Shown here: positions 1 to 8,749 of the stretch, piece by piece
How the letters are laid out: every line of letters starts with the position of its first letter
How positions within the stretch are numbered: the stretch's first letter is position 1
Assembly: GCA_000436375.1 (NCBI GenBank)
Contig: FR885426.1
Coordinates: forward strand, 1-35,477
DNA from: Azospirillum sp. CAG:239
Lineage (GTDB): Bacteria; Pseudomonadota; Alphaproteobacteria; RF32; CAG-239
Length of the DNA: 35,477 nt
Direction of reading: 5' to 3'
Translations under genes and position numbers: made by a program
Notes under the pieces: generated by a model
Told to the model about the DNA's origin: nothing
Seen by the model: the letters and a program-made list of their open reading frames with translations, nothing else
Database searches by the model: none

Positions 1-4
1 AGCC

Positions 5-40
5 CGAACATAACAAAGAAAAAAGGTCGAACATGACAAA
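5..40. repeat. Copies of a CGAACATGACA-type repeat unit
   Basis: Two spaced copies of a short unit (CGAACATAACA at 5-15 and CGAACATGACA at 29-39), each followed by an A-rich run. The same unit ends the tandem repeat cluster near 8690-8720, so this looks like the edge of a dispersed repeat family continuing to the left of the window. Confidence 0.4.
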
Positions 41-45
41 AAAAC

Positions 46-70
46 AAAGCCCCTCTTCCGAGGGGCTTTT
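46..70 (-). terminator. Intrinsic terminator after accD (possibly bidirectional)
   Basis: GCCCCTC (49-55), loop TTCC (56-59), GAGGGGC (60-66), flanked by A and T runs on both sides. Read on the minus strand it lies directly after the accD stop and is followed by a T-rich tract; on the plus strand it is followed by five T, so it may also stop a gene entering from the left. Confidence 0.85.
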
Positions 71-73
71 TGT

Positions 74-955
74 TTATTTGTTGTCCAGCAACGGCGTATT
101 GAGCCGCGGTTTGTTATGGGTCAGAATGCTGATGACCTTGACAAGTTCATTTTTCAATTCGTCGCGGGTGCAGACGATGTCGACCATGCCGTGTTCTTTC
201 AGATATTCGGCGCGCTGAAAACCGTCCGGAAGTTTTTCGCGAATGGTCTGTTCAATAACGCGGGCACCGGCAAAACCGATAACGCAGCCCTTTTCGGCAA
301 TGTGAATATCGCCGAGCATGGCGAACGAAGCCGACACGCCGCCGGTGGTCGGATCGGTCAAAATAGAGATGAAGGGCAGACCCTTTTCCTTAACCATATT
401 AATCGCTGCCGTGGTACGGGCCATCTGCATCAGGGACAAAATGCCTTCCTGCATGCGGGCGCCGCCGGAAGCCGCGACGGTTATCAGCGGATAATTGCCT
501 TTAAGCGCCATTTCGGCAGCCTTGACAATGCCTTCGCCGACCGCCGTGCCCATGGAACCGCCCATAAACGAGAAGTCCAGTGCCGCAACCACGCAGGTTA
601 TACCGCCGATTTCGCCCTGCGCAACCTTGACGGCATCGTCATTGCCGGTAGCTTTGCGATAAGTTTTCAAACGGTCGGTATATTTTTTGGAATCGCGAAA
701 TTTGAGCGGGTCTTCTTTGGTTCTGGGAAGGCTGATTTCATTATATTCGCCGTTATCGAAAAGCATTTTTAGCCGCTTGTCGATATAAAGGCGCAGATGA
801 TGTCCGCATTTGGTGCAGACATAAAGGGTTTTCTTCATCTCCTTAGAGAAAAGCATTTGTCCGCAGACGGGACATTTGACCCATAAGTTGTCGGCAATTT
901 CCTTGGGAGTGGTTTTTTTAATTTTCGGTCGAACGAAATCTGTAAGCCAATTCAT
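74..955 (-). CDS. accD: Acetyl-CoA carboxylase carboxyltransferase, beta subunit
   Basis: The 293-residue protein is the beta half of the carboxyltransferase, which moves CO2 from carboxybiotin to acetyl-CoA to make malonyl-CoA in the first step of fatty-acid synthesis. An N-terminal zinc ribbon is visible (Cys28, Cys31, Cys47, Cys50), followed by a crotonase-fold domain with the glycine-rich stretches FMGGSMG and GGARMQEG. Length is normal for the family. It starts at an ATG 31 bp after the lapA stop, so it is probably cotranscribed with ihfB-lapA, and a strong terminator follows. In many alphaproteobacteria trp genes lie between lapA and accD; here they are absent. The partner subunit gene accA lies about 2 kb upstream on the same strand. 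Confidence 0.97.
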   Translation of the reverse strand: MNWLTDFVRPKIKKTTPKEIADNLWVKCPVCGQMLFSKEMKKTLYVCTKCGHHLRLYIDKRLKMLFDNGEYNEISLPRTKEDPLKFRDSKKYTDRLKTYRKATGNDDAVKVAQGEIGGITCVVAALDFSFMGGSMGTAVGEGIVKAAEMALKGNYPLITVAASGGARMQEGILSLMQMARTTAAINMVKEKGLPFISILTDPTTGGVSASFAMLGDIHIAEKGCVIGFAGARVIEQTIREKLPDGFQRAEYLKEHGMVDIVCTRDELKNELVKVISILTHNKPRLNTPLLDNK

Positions 956-986
956 TATACTGTACCATTGTTGTTAAAACGTCATT

Positions 987-1388
987 TTATAGAGTTTCTT
1001 TCTCTTTGCGCTTAAAGATGTTTTTCATCATGTCTTTAAGCGTGGGCTTCGGCGGCAAAATCTCCGCCGTCTGGGTTTTGAGCGTTTCGAGGTTTTCCTG
1101 CAGGCCGCTGACCTTTTCGGTCAGTTTCTGCTGTTCCTTGTTGAGCTTTTTGTTTTCCTTCTTCTGTTTGCGGAGTTGAGCCCGAACCGGCGCATAGGAC
1201 ATCCAGGAACTGACCTTGCCCAGAATATAGCCAAAGACGACAAAGGAAACGATAGCCACACTCTGCGAAACCGTAATTTCGACATAAAAAGGCCACAGGT
1301 TAAACGTTGCCAAATCGTTGTTAACAAAGGCAAAGACCAGAATAACGACGACAAGCGGCAAACCGATAAGCAATTTTATGAAACCCAT
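987..1388 (-). CDS. lapA: LapA-like (DUF1049) inner-membrane protein
   Basis: A 133-residue protein with two hydrophobic segments at about residues 4-22 and 40-60, then a basic, coiled-coil tail (about 68-112) rich in Lys, Glu and Gln. This is the arrangement of the LapA family, which in gammaproteobacteria works with LapB in lipopolysaccharide assembly and control of LpxC turnover. Its place directly after ihfB is conserved in proteobacteria and supports the call. The tail is longer than in many homologues. A purine-rich GGAAAGGG precedes the ATG. The molecular role in this organism is inferred only from family and position. Confidence 0.8.
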   Translation of the reverse strand: MGFIKLLIGLPLVVVILVFAFVNNDLATFNLWPFYVEITVSQSVAIVSFVVFGYILGKVSSWMSYAPVRAQLRKQKKENKKLNKEQQKLTEKVSGLQENLETLKTQTAEILPPKPTLKDMMKNIFKRKEKETL

Positions 1389-1424
1389 GGCTACAGCCCT
1401 TTCCTTGATGAGGTTGCTTGATGA

Positions 1425-1703
1425 TTATTTGTTCAATAACTCGTGCAGCTGTTTTCCGGTTTTGAAGTGGGGAATGTTTCTTTCCTCAACCTTGACCTGT
1501 TCGCCGGTACGCGGATTTTTGGCAATGCGCGGCGACCGTTTGCGAACCGAGAAAGCGCCGAAACCGCGGAATTCTACTCTTTCGCCCCGAGCCAACGACA
1601 TGGTAATTTTTTCAAAAACCACATTGACAATCCGCTCAACGTCTTTGAGCAAAAGGTGGGGATTTTTTTCTGCAATCTTTTCAATTAACTCTGATTTAGT
1701 CAC
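1425..1703 (-). CDS. ihfB: Integration host factor, beta subunit
   Basis: A 92-residue histone-like DNA-bending protein. It shows the HU/IHF pattern: N-terminal helices starting with [10 protein letters not shown], then the signature around [10 protein letters not shown] and the arm sequence RNPRTGE-like ([11 protein letters not shown]), ending with the [13 protein letters not shown] strand typical of IHF-beta. IHF bends DNA in recombination, replication initiation and promoter activation. The start is a GTG with a clear AGAGG seven bases upstream; an overlapping ATG is out of frame. It is the first gene of ihfB-lapA-accD and has a plausible promoter at 1738-1771. The alpha subunit gene is not in the window. 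Confidence 0.93.
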   Translation of the reverse strand: MTKSELIEKIAEKNPHLLLKDVERIVNVVFEKITMSLARGERVEFRGFGAFSVRKRSPRIAKNPRTGEQVKVEERNIPHFKTGKQLHELLNK

Positions 1704-1737
1704 TTCATTACCTCTTTAATTATATTATTTTATTTGT

Positions 1738-1771
1738 GTTATAATCTATCCGTTTTTGTTTTATAAATCAA
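1738..1771 (-). promoter_or_regulatory. Candidate promoter of ihfB-lapA-accD
   Basis: On the minus strand TTGATT (1771-1766) and TAGATT (1748-1743) are separated by 17 bp; an overlapping TATAAC at 1743-1738 is an alternative -10. Position about 40-65 bp upstream of the ihfB GTG fits. Seen only as a sigma70-like pattern. Confidence 0.4.
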
Positions 1772-1828
1772 TAGACCGTTTTCAAAAAAAGCCAAAATCT
1801 TATTGCGCAGTTATCCAAAGTTTTATAG

Positions 1829-2977
1829 CTAGTTTTCGTTGACGGCGGCATGCTCCAGCGACAGCGGTTTTTCGGCTTCGCCAAGCTGCAAATCCTCAAT
1901 TTTTTCAATACGCCGGGAAATTTTTCCGGAAGACACCTTTATCTCGCCGATGTCGCGGCTGGCCATTTCAAAATGTTTGGAAAGGTTTTCGATACGGTCG
2001 TCCAGCCGGCCGATGTCTTCGACCAGAACACCGACTTCCTTCTGGATGACGCCGGCCATTTCGCGCATGCGCGCATCCTTGAGAATAGCACGGACAGTAT
2101 TGAGCGTTGCCATCAGCGTGGTCGGCGACACAATCCAGACCTTGGAACGGTAGGAAACCTCAACCACGTCGCGGAAATTGGCGTGAAGTTCGGCATAAAT
2201 GGCTTCGGACGGCAGAAACATCAGCGCCGACTCAGCGGTTTCGCCGGGAATGATGTATTTTTCGGCAATATCTTTAATATGTTTCAGCACCGAGGCTCGG
2301 AAAAAGCGTTCGGCCTCGAGCTTTTCGCGCTCGGAAGAGGCTATGCGCAGCGCATTGTAGCTTTCCAGCGGAAATTTGGAGTCAATGACGATGGTGCCGG
2401 GCGGATTAGGCAGCCTGAGCACGCAGTCGGCCCGTTTGGCATTGGACAGCACCACCTGAAACTCGTAAGCGGAGGGCGGCAGCGTGTTGGTTACCAGATC
2501 GTTGAGCTGGATTTCGCCGAAAGCGCCGCGTGCCTGTTTGTTGGAGAGGACTTCCTGCAGCGAAACGACCTGCTCGGACAAAGAAGAAATTTTCTGCTGG
2601 GCAACGTCGATTTTGGCCAGACGCTCGCGCAGCGCCTGCAGGGTTTCGGCAGTCTGAGAAGTTGACTTCTGCAAGCCTTCGCCGACATTTTTGGTAACCT
2701 GCAAAAGCTTCTCGTCCATCATCTTCAGCATGGAAAGACGCTGTTCGTCAATGGCGCCGGCGATTTTGGACTGCTGGGAAGCCGTACTCTCGGAAAGCTG
2801 CGACAAACGCCCGGCAAGCTCGGCCTGACCGCGAAACAGCGTTTCGGCCAAAGACTGAAGCGTCGGATCGTTCCGGCGGCGCAAAGCCAGAAACAGCACC
2901 AGAACCAGCAACAGCAAGATCAGTCCTGCTGCTGCAAGCAGCAGAGTTTCGGCAGAAATCGGCAGACTGTTCAACAT
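1829..2977 (-). CDS. rmuC: DNA recombination protein RmuC
   Basis: The 382-residue protein has an N-terminal membrane anchor (about residues 12-32, nearly all Leu, Ala and Val), a long coiled coil (about 40-150), and then the RmuC domain (about 150-355) with the pattern GAFGEIQL, a basic PGTIVIDSKFPLESY segment and the FLPSEAIYAELH region. RmuC is thought to be a nuclease-fold protein limiting inversions at short inverted repeats. It starts seven bases after the accA stop, with AGGA overlapping that stop region, so it is translated from the accA message. It is shorter than the Escherichia coli protein mostly in the coiled coil and C-terminal tail. Confidence 0.92.
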   Translation of the reverse strand: MLNSLPISAETLLLAAAGLILLLLVLVLFLALRRRNDPTLQSLAETLFRGQAELAGRLSQLSESTASQQSKIAGAIDEQRLSMLKMMDEKLLQVTKNVGEGLQKSTSQTAETLQALRERLAKIDVAQQKISSLSEQVVSLQEVLSNKQARGAFGEIQLNDLVTNTLPPSAYEFQVVLSNAKRADCVLRLPNPPGTIVIDSKFPLESYNALRIASSEREKLEAERFFRASVLKHIKDIAEKYIIPGETAESALMFLPSEAIYAELHANFRDVVEVSYRSKVWIVSPTTLMATLNTVRAILKDARMREMAGVIQKEVGVLVEDIGRLDDRIENLSKHFEMASRDIGEIKVSSGKISRRIEKIEDLQLGEAEKPLSLEHAAVNEN

Positions 2978-2984
2978 TATGTTC

Positions 2985-3953
2985 CTATTCAGGCAGATTG
3001 CGGCCCATTGCCAGGAATTTTTCGGTACGCTGCTTTTTAAGTTCTTCTCCGCTCAACGGCAGCAGTTCTTTAAGATTGCGCAGCAGCGCGTCGCCGACAC
3101 GGCTGATGGTGGTCTGCGGGTCGCGGTGAGCGCCGCCGACCGGCTCTCTGACAATCTCGTCAATGACGCCGAAATGTTTCAAATCCTGCGCCGTCAGACG
3201 CAAAGCCTCGGTGGCTTCCTTGACCTTGTCGGCCGAGCGCCAGAGAATAGAAGCGCAGCCTTCCGGCGAAATGACCGAATAAATGGAGTTTTCAAGCATC
3301 AGAATCCGGTTGGCGGTGGCAATGGCAATGGCGCCGCCGGAACCGCCTTCGCCGATGATAACGGAAACCAGCGGGACGCGGATGCGCAGGCATTTCTGAA
3401 TTGTGGCGGCAATGGCTTCGGCCTGACCGCGGGCCTCGGCCTCAACGCCCGGATAAGCGCCGGCGGTATCAACAAAGGCCAGCACCGGCATATTGAACTT
3501 GTCGGCCATGTCCATCAGGCGCTGCGCCTTGCGGTAGCCTTCCGGCTTGGCCATGCCGAAGTTGTGTTTCATACGGGTTTCGAGGTCGTGTCCCTTCTCC
3601 TGGCCAAGCACAACGACGGAAATGTTTTTGAAGCGTCCGATGCCGCCGATCATGGCCTCGTCGTCGGCAAACGCGCGGTCGCCGCACAAGGGCGTGAAAT
3701 CTTCAATGAGGGCATGAACGTAGTCCAGGCAGTGCGGACGGTCCGGATGGCGGGCCACCTGCGACTTCTGCCAGGGCGTCAAATTTGCGTAAGACTGTTT
3801 CACCTGTTTCTCGAGTTTCTGTTGCAGACGGTTGACTTCATGAGCGATATCGACATCTTCGTCTTTGGCGAGGAGCTTTAATCCCTCGATTTTAGCTTCA
3901 ATTTCGACAATATTCTTTTCAAAATCCAAAACCATTGTACTGTTCGTGTTCAT
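2985..3953 (-). CDS. accA: Acetyl-CoA carboxylase carboxyltransferase, alpha subunit
   Basis: A 322-residue protein starting at the ATG at 3953, which has GAAGAGA just upstream; an in-frame TTG 18 bp earlier has no better site. It begins with the family opening [20 protein letters not shown] and carries [26 protein letters not shown] and the GEGGSGGA oxyanion-type loop of the carboxyltransferase alpha subunit. With AccD it forms the alpha2-beta2 carboxyltransferase. It heads an accA-rmuC transcription unit; no gene for the biotin carrier or biotin carboxylase is in the window. Confidence 0.97.
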   Translation of the reverse strand: MNTNSTMVLDFEKNIVEIEAKIEGLKLLAKDEDVDIAHEVNRLQQKLEKQVKQSYANLTPWQKSQVARHPDRPHCLDYVHALIEDFTPLCGDRAFADDEAMIGGIGRFKNISVVVLGQEKGHDLETRMKHNFGMAKPEGYRKAQRLMDMADKFNMPVLAFVDTAGAYPGVEAEARGQAEAIAATIQKCLRIRVPLVSVIIGEGGSGGAIAIATANRILMLENSIYSVISPEGCASILWRSADKVKEATEALRLTAQDLKHFGVIDEIVREPVGGAHRDPQTTISRVGDALLRNLKELLPLSGEELKKQRTEKFLAMGRNLPE

Positions 3954-4147
3954 CAAAATTCTCTTCAGCAATTAAACCTGATGACGTCTTAGCACAATTT
4001 ATTCAAAATTTCGACTCTTTTTTTAGTTATGTTGATTATCAGCGGCTTAACATATCCCAAAGCGGGGCAGAGCTTGCAGATTTTAATTGAAATAATGAGC
4101 AAAAGGGCTAAAATCAGTAAAAATTAAACCTCAGAGGAGAATAAGAC

Positions 4148-5497
4148 GTGCTGGCGCTTGCTTTCTTTATTTCGGTCTTCTCGACCCTCACCTGGCTGAT
4201 ATTTTCCGCCGCCTACATCAACGACCATCTCAGCGGCGTCGCTTTCGGCGCGCTCGGCATTACGGACATTTCGGTTTATCTGGCGCTTATTCTGCTGCCG
4301 ATTTTGGTTTTGTGGATGGTTTTCGGCTTCATCAACCAGTATCTGGGCAGCCGCACGCTTTCCAACAATATGTTCTCTCTGTTTAAGCAAATGAAAAAAA
4401 ATCAGGACTATACCGACCTGATTGCCCGGATTATGCTTGAAGCCGAACAGGAAATCAAAGACGGGTTCATTCTCGGCAAATTCGACCTGTTTATTGCCGA
4501 CATGAACGAACTTATCGCAGACCTGCTGCTGCGCTGCAACATTGCTTCGGCCGAACAGATCGAACGCCTGTGGACCAAGGTTCAGAACGGCGGCAAATGG
4601 GCTTTCGGCAAAGTGCTGATCGAAGTTAACCAGAATCAGCCCAATTTTCAGATGCGGGTGTTTGAAAAATCGCAGCGCGACAACGTGATTGCCGGCACGG
4701 TGCTGGAGTGGTGCGCACGGTATCTGAGTCTGACCGCCCTGCTCGAAAAGCACGACAAAGAGCGCGTTTTCATTGCGATTATCGAAACCGGCGTTTTCGG
4801 CAAAGTCTTTTCCATTCTGGCTCCGGTTTCGGACGAAATCCGCCGCAGCCGCGAATTTGCACCGGCAGGACCGGCAGCGCCGGCTTTCGCGCCGCAGCAG
4901 ACAACACCGTCATCCTTTGAGCCGGAAGTTCCGCCGGCCCCGAAGCCCAAACCCGGATTTGCCAGACAGGAACCGGAAACCGAAACCGGCCTTTTTGAAC
5001 GGATAGATACCAAATCTTTCGCTGCGCGGCTTAATCCGTTTCGAAAAAAGGAAGAACCGGTACACCGCGAAGAACCGGTAATGCCGACCGAAGAGCGCGA
5101 CCCGTTGTCCATTGCGCTGGAACGCAGCTTCGGCGACGAACCGGCGGCACCGTCGGTTTTGGCACCGGTTTTTGACGGGGAACCGATGCCCGCGCCAATT
5201 CCGGCGAAGCATGAAGACAGCGAACCGCATTTTGAAACCGGCAAAGACGACGAAGAACCGGTTCCGGCACCGAAGATTGAACGCGAGGAAATCGTCGTTA
5301 CGCGCGAAGATGACCGTTTTGCCAATACGCACAAAACGCTGAATGACCTGAAAAAGGAATGGGCCGAGATGCGCAGCGCAACAGAACCGTCTCAGGAAAA
5401 CAAAGAGCCAGCCGGCCGGGCCGACGACAAGACGGAGGAAGAAAATTACGCTTATCCTTTCGGCAGCTGGACAGATGAAGCGAATTATCACAAATAA
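4148..5497 (+). CDS. Unknown membrane protein with long acidic Pro-rich tail
   Basis: A 449-residue protein that I do not recognise. The GTG start is supported by a strong GAGGAG nine bases upstream. Two hydrophobic segments are visible (about residues 3-22 and 40-63), then a helical Met/Gln/Glu-rich domain (about 65-235) containing FGKVLIEVNQNQPNFQMRVF, then a low-complexity tail (about 240-449) dominated by Pro, Ala, Glu and Asp with repeated EEPV and EPxPAP motifs. The tail is probably disordered and cytoplasmic. Its last 23 bases overlap the start of the next gene yejA, so the two are probably translationally coupled, although no functional link is known. It could be an envelope scaffold protein; that is a guess. 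Confidence 0.8.
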   Translation: MLALAFFISVFSTLTWLIFSAAYINDHLSGVAFGALGITDISVYLALILLPILVLWMVFGFINQYLGSRTLSNNMFSLFKQMKKNQDYTDLIARIMLEAEQEIKDGFILGKFDLFIADMNELIADLLLRCNIASAEQIERLWTKVQNGGKWAFGKVLIEVNQNQPNFQMRVFEKSQRDNVIAGTVLEWCARYLSLTALLEKHDKERVFIAIIETGVFGKVFSILAPVSDEIRRSREFAPAGPAAPAFAPQQTTPSSFEPEVPPAPKPKPGFARQEPETETGLFERIDTKSFAARLNPFRKKEEPVHREEPVMPTEERDPLSIALERSFGDEPAAPSVLAPVFDGEPMPAPIPAKHEDSEPHFETGKDDEEPVPAPKIEREEIVVTREDDRFANTHKTLNDLKKEWAEMRSATEPSQENKEPAGRADDKTEEENYAYPFGSWTDEANYHK

Positions 5498-7316
5498 GCT
5501 GATATACGCCGTTTTACTGCCGGCATTTCTGTTGTTTGCGGGCTGGGCCAAAGCTGCGCCCGTACCGTTATATGATCATATTGCCCTGTACGGTGAAGCC
5601 GAATACGAACCGGGTTTCAAAAACTTTTCCTACGTTAATCCCGACGCGCCGAAAGGCGGGAGAATCGTCATGCCCGACTACGGCGGGTTTGACAGTTTCA
5701 ACCCGTTCATCTTCAAGGGCATTTCGCCGGCAACCGCCGTCGGCCTGACGCTGGATACACTGGCGGTGTCGCCGGCGGACGACCCTTCGGCCGCCTATCC
5801 GCTGCTGGCCGAAAAATTTGAACTGCCGCAGGACAAATCCTTTGTCGGCTTTATCCTTAACCCGAAAGCGCGTTTTCATGACGGGACGCCGGTTACCGCC
5901 GACGACGTTATCTTCAGCTTCAACAGTCTGATTGAAAAAGGCCAGCCGTTGTACAAAATGTATTATGCCGACGTCGAAAGAGCGGAAAAAATAAACGACC
6001 GGCATGTACGTTTTTATTTCCGCAAGGGTTCCAACAACCGCGAGCTGCCTTTGATTCTGTCGCAAATCGGCATATTGTCCAAAGCCGACTGGGAAGGAAA
6101 GGACTTTGCCAAACCAAGTCTGAAGCCGATGCTCGGCAGTGGTCCCTACAAAATCAAAAATTTTCAGCCCGGCAAATTCGTGGTGCTGGAAAGGGTCAAA
6201 GACTACTGGGCCGAAAATCTGCCGACGCGCAAAGGCTTCTTCAATTTCGACGAAGTGCGGTTTGACTTTTATCAGGACACCACGGTTACGCTGCAGGCGC
6301 TGTTTTCGGGAAACATCGACGTCCGCGAGGAATATATCGCCAAAATCTGGGTAACCGGTTATAACAACGACAAGGTTAAAAACGGACAGGTAGTCAAGGA
6401 GGCTATTGAGCACAATAATCCGGCCATTCTGCAAAGCTTCGCCTTTAACGTCCGGCGGCCGAAATTCGCCGACCGGCGGGTGCGCGAGGCTATCGGGCTG
6501 ACATTTAACTTCGACTGGGCGAACGACCGGCTTTTTTACAATCAGTACCAGCGGCTGTACAGCTATTTTACCAACACCGGCATGGAAGCGACGGGACTGC
6601 CGCAGGGACAGGAAAAAGAGCTTTTGCTGCCTTACAAGGAGCAGCTGCCGCCATCGGTATTCAACAAAGAATTCGCCAATCCGCGGCATCCCGACTTTAA
6701 GGCGTCGCGCGAAAACCTGCGCCGGGCAGTCCGGCTGCTGAAAGAAGCGGGCTATGACTTTGTCGACGGTAAAATGACCAACCTTGAAACCGGCGAACCG
6801 CTCGCGTTTGAGATTTTGAGCAATTCGGCCAACGGAAGTTCCTTTACGCGGGTTATGCTGCCCTTTATCGACAATCTGAAAAAAATCGGCATCAAGGCGG
6901 TGTTCCGCAATCTGGAAGTCAACATTTTCAAAAACCGGCTGGACAACTTCGACTTTGACATGGCCATTGTTTCTTACGGCGTGAGCCGCATGCCGGGCAA
7001 CGAACAACGCGAGATGTGGGGCAGCCGTTCGGCAGACGCCAAAGGCAGCTATAATGTTATCGGCATTAAAAATCCGGTGGTTGACGCTCTGATCGAAGGC
7101 CTGATTCAGGCACAGGAAAAAGAAGATTACGAGGCGCACGTCCGGGCGCTTGACCGGGTACTGCTTAATGAGCACTATGTCATTTTCCAATGGTATTCGC
7201 CGTATAACCGCGTGGCTTACCAAAACAAATTCGGGCACCCGCAGAGCAAAATCAAGGCCGGATACCAGCCGTTTACCTGGTGGATGAAAGAAACAAGGAC
7301 GAAAGGCCGGAAATGA
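5475..7316 (+). CDS. yejA: Periplasmic oligopeptide-type solute-binding protein, YejA-like
   Basis: A 613-residue family 5 extracellular solute-binding protein, close in length to Escherichia coli YejA. It has a signal peptide (MKRIITNK, then a hydrophobic core, cleavage after about AKA at residue 27), followed by [30 protein letters not shown] sequence (first 20 shared residues are characteristic of YejA rather than OppA), the family 5 stretch around residues 132-160 ([15 protein letters not shown]) and a long C-terminal lobe. It delivers peptides or a related solute to the YejB permease encoded immediately downstream with a 4-base overlap. In enteric bacteria the YejABEF system imports microcin C and contributes to antimicrobial-peptide resistance. 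Confidence 0.9.
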   Translation: MKRIITNKLIYAVLLPAFLLFAGWAKAAPVPLYDHIALYGEAEYEPGFKNFSYVNPDAPKGGRIVMPDYGGFDSFNPFIFKGISPATAVGLTLDTLAVSPADDPSAAYPLLAEKFELPQDKSFVGFILNPKARFHDGTPVTADDVIFSFNSLIEKGQPLYKMYYADVERAEKINDRHVRFYFRKGSNNRELPLILSQIGILSKADWEGKDFAKPSLKPMLGSGPYKIKNFQPGKFVVLERVKDYWAENLPTRKGFFNFDEVRFDFYQDTTVTLQALFSGNIDVREEYIAKIWVTGYNNDKVKNGQVVKEAIEHNNPAILQSFAFNVRRPKFADRRVREAIGLTFNFDWANDRLFYNQYQRLYSYFTNTGMEATGLPQGQEKELLLPYKEQLPPSVFNKEFANPRHPDFKASRENLRRAVRLLKEAGYDFVDGKMTNLETGEPLAFEILSNSANGSSFTRVMLPFIDNLKKIGIKAVFRNLEVNIFKNRLDNFDFDMAIVSYGVSRMPGNEQREMWGSRSADAKGSYNVIGIKNPVVDALIEGLIQAQEKEDYEAHVRALDRVLLNEHYVIFQWYSPYNRVAYQNKFGHPQSKIKAGYQPFTWWMKETRTKGRK

Positions 7317-8386
7317 GAAACTACATTTTGAAAAGACTGCTGCTTATTCCGGTAACACTGCTCGGCATCCTGACAATCAATTTTGCGATTGTGCAGCTGG
7401 CACCCGGCGGTCCGGTCGAATATGTGCTGGCCAAATACCGAGGCATGAACGTTGACGCAAAATCGCAGTTTACGGCTTCGGCCGACATGAACATGGAAAG
7501 TTCGGCGGCCAAATACCAGGGCGCGCAGGGCGTGCCGGAAGAGCTGGTTAAGGAACTTGAAAAACAATTCGGTTTTGACAAACCGGTGCACGAACGTTTT
7601 TTGAAAATGGCCGCGGACTATGCCCGATTTGATTTCGGCCGCAGCTATTATAAAGACAAAACCGTCGGACAACTGATTGTCGAGAGGCTGCCGGTATCTG
7701 TTTCGCTCGGATTGTGGTCAACGCTGATTATTTATCTGATTGCCATTCCTCTGGGCATAAAAAAAGCGGTGCGCGACGGCTCGAAATTTGATGTCTGGAG
7801 TTCTTTCGCGGTTATTCTCGGCTCGGCAATCCCGGTTTTTCTGTTTGCGGTGTTTTTAATCGTGTTTTTTGCCGGCGGAACCTATCTGCAATGGTTTCCG
7901 CTGCGGGGACTGACTTCCGACAACTGGGCGGAACTGCCCTGGTACAAACAGATTGCCGACTATTTCCGGCATATCACGCTGCCGGTGCTGGCCATGGTTA
8001 TCGGCGGGTTTGCCAGCCTGACCATGCTGACTAAAAACTCCTTTCTGGACGAGATTAACAAACAATATGTACTGACTGCCCGCGCCAAGGGGCTGAGCGA
8101 AAATCAGGTGCTCTACGGCCATGTCTTCCGCAACGCAATGCTGATTGTCATTGCCGGAATGCCGGCCATGCTGATTAAAATGCTTTTTACCGGATCGCTG
8201 CTGATTGAGGTGATTTTTTCACTCAACGGCCTGGGGCTGCTCGGTTATGAGGCAATTATGACCCGCGATTATCCGGTAATTTTCGGAACATTGTATATTT
8301 TTGCCCTGCTCGGCCTGCTTTTAAAACTCATCAGCGATCTGACCTATTCGCTGGTCGATCCGCGCATAACCTTTGACAAGCTGTAG
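7313..8386 (+). CDS. yejB: ABC transporter permease, YejB-like
   Basis: A 357-residue inner-membrane permease of the DppB/OppB type. It begins with [19 protein letters not shown], a membrane segment typical of the family, and has a periplasmic insert (about residues 40-110), then five further hydrophobic segments. The EAA-type cytoplasmic loop is visible as [20 protein letters not shown]. The ATG overlaps the yejA stop codon as ATGA, so translation is coupled; an upstream in-frame ATG is less likely. In other bacteria yejE (second permease) and yejF (double ATPase) follow directly; here a repeat cluster follows and neither gene is in the window. Confidence 0.92.
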   Translation: MRNYILKRLLLIPVTLLGILTINFAIVQLAPGGPVEYVLAKYRGMNVDAKSQFTASADMNMESSAAKYQGAQGVPEELVKELEKQFGFDKPVHERFLKMAADYARFDFGRSYYKDKTVGQLIVERLPVSVSLGLWSTLIIYLIAIPLGIKKAVRDGSKFDVWSSFAVILGSAIPVFLFAVFLIVFFAGGTYLQWFPLRGLTSDNWAELPWYKQIADYFRHITLPVLAMVIGGFASLTMLTKNSFLDEINKQYVLTARAKGLSENQVLYGHVFRNAMLIVIAGMPAMLIKMLFTGSLLIEVIFSLNGLGLLGYEAIMTRDYPVIFGTLYIFALLGLLLKLISDLTYSLVDPRITFDKL

Positions 8387-8481
8387 CCAGCTTGACCGCA
8401 ACACCGGCTGCGGTACGAACCTTTATCGAAACGCGTTGCTTCCGGTGTGCATATCGTAAGTTCGTGCCTTGTATTTTTTGG
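8387..8481. other. Gene-free spacer after yejB
   Basis: No open frame with a start site and no recognisable remnant of yejE. Loose inverted pieces (CACCGG near 8402 with CCGGTG near 8436; ACGAAC near 8415 with GTTCGT near 8461) are not nested and do not make a convincing terminator. Confidence 0.4.
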
Positions 8482-8504
8482 ATTCCCGTGTCAAGCACGG
8501 GAAT
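8482..8504. repeat. REP-like palindrome, copy 1
   Basis: ATTCCCGTG (8482-8490), spacer TCAAG, CACGGGAAT (8496-8504), followed by GACA. The arms match perfectly. The form is that of the dispersed TGTCATTCCCG...CGGGAAT palindromes common between genes in alphaproteobacteria. Confidence 0.8.
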
Positions 8505-8521
8505 GACAATATTTTTTTCTT

Positions 8522-8592
8522 CTGTCATCCCCGGGCAAGCATAGCGCGACCTTGGGATCTCTTCGATTGCCGGGTCAAGCCCGGCAATGACA
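8522..8592. repeat. REP-like composite with palindrome copy 2
   Basis: Begins with TGTCATCCCCGGGCAAGC, runs through CGCGACCTTGGGATC, and ends with the perfect palindrome ATTGCCGGG (8566-8574), TCAAG, CCCGGCAAT (8580-8588), then GACA. The TCAAG spacer and the outer TGTCAT / ATGACA are shared with copy 1 although the stem bases have changed together, as expected for a mobile palindromic repeat. Confidence 0.75.
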
Positions 8593-8605
8593 GAGGAGAA
8601 GAAAA

Positions 8606-8735
8606 AACTCCGACAATGACAAAAGAAAAACAACTCCGACAATGACAAAAGAAAAACAACTCCGATAATGACATAAAGAAAAACAAGCCTGAACATGACA
8701 GAAAGAGAGCGAACATGACAGGGAAAGGAAAGAGA
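8606..8735. repeat. 26-bp imperfect tandem repeat, about five units
   Basis: Units start at 8606, 8632, 8658 and 8685, with a fifth degenerate unit near 8709. Each unit has the core CTCCGACAATGACA followed by AAAGAAAAAC-type sequence. Spacing is 26, 26 and 27 bp. The first two units are identical; later units drift to CCTGAACATGACA and GCGAACATGACA. The ATGACA core is the same as the right edge of the two palindromes, so the array probably grew from a palindrome end. Open frames on the minus strand here only translate the repeat. Confidence 0.8.
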
Positions 8736-8749
8736 GCAGCGGGAAAAAT

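Noticed and set aside
1811..1820. DnaA box (TTATCCAAA)
   Set aside because: One mismatch and isolated; no cluster of boxes in the intergenic region.
5568..7238. A 556-codon open frame antisense to yejA
   Set aside because: It mirrors the codon structure of a clear yejA gene, has no ribosome site or family pattern, and similar antisense frames exist opposite most genes here.
8331..8716. Small minus-strand genes in the repeat cluster
   Set aside because: Their translations only repeat the 26-bp unit and the palindromes; no ribosome site supports them.
8606..8735. CRISPR array
   Set aside because: The units are directly adjacent with no unique spacers, and no cas gene is present.
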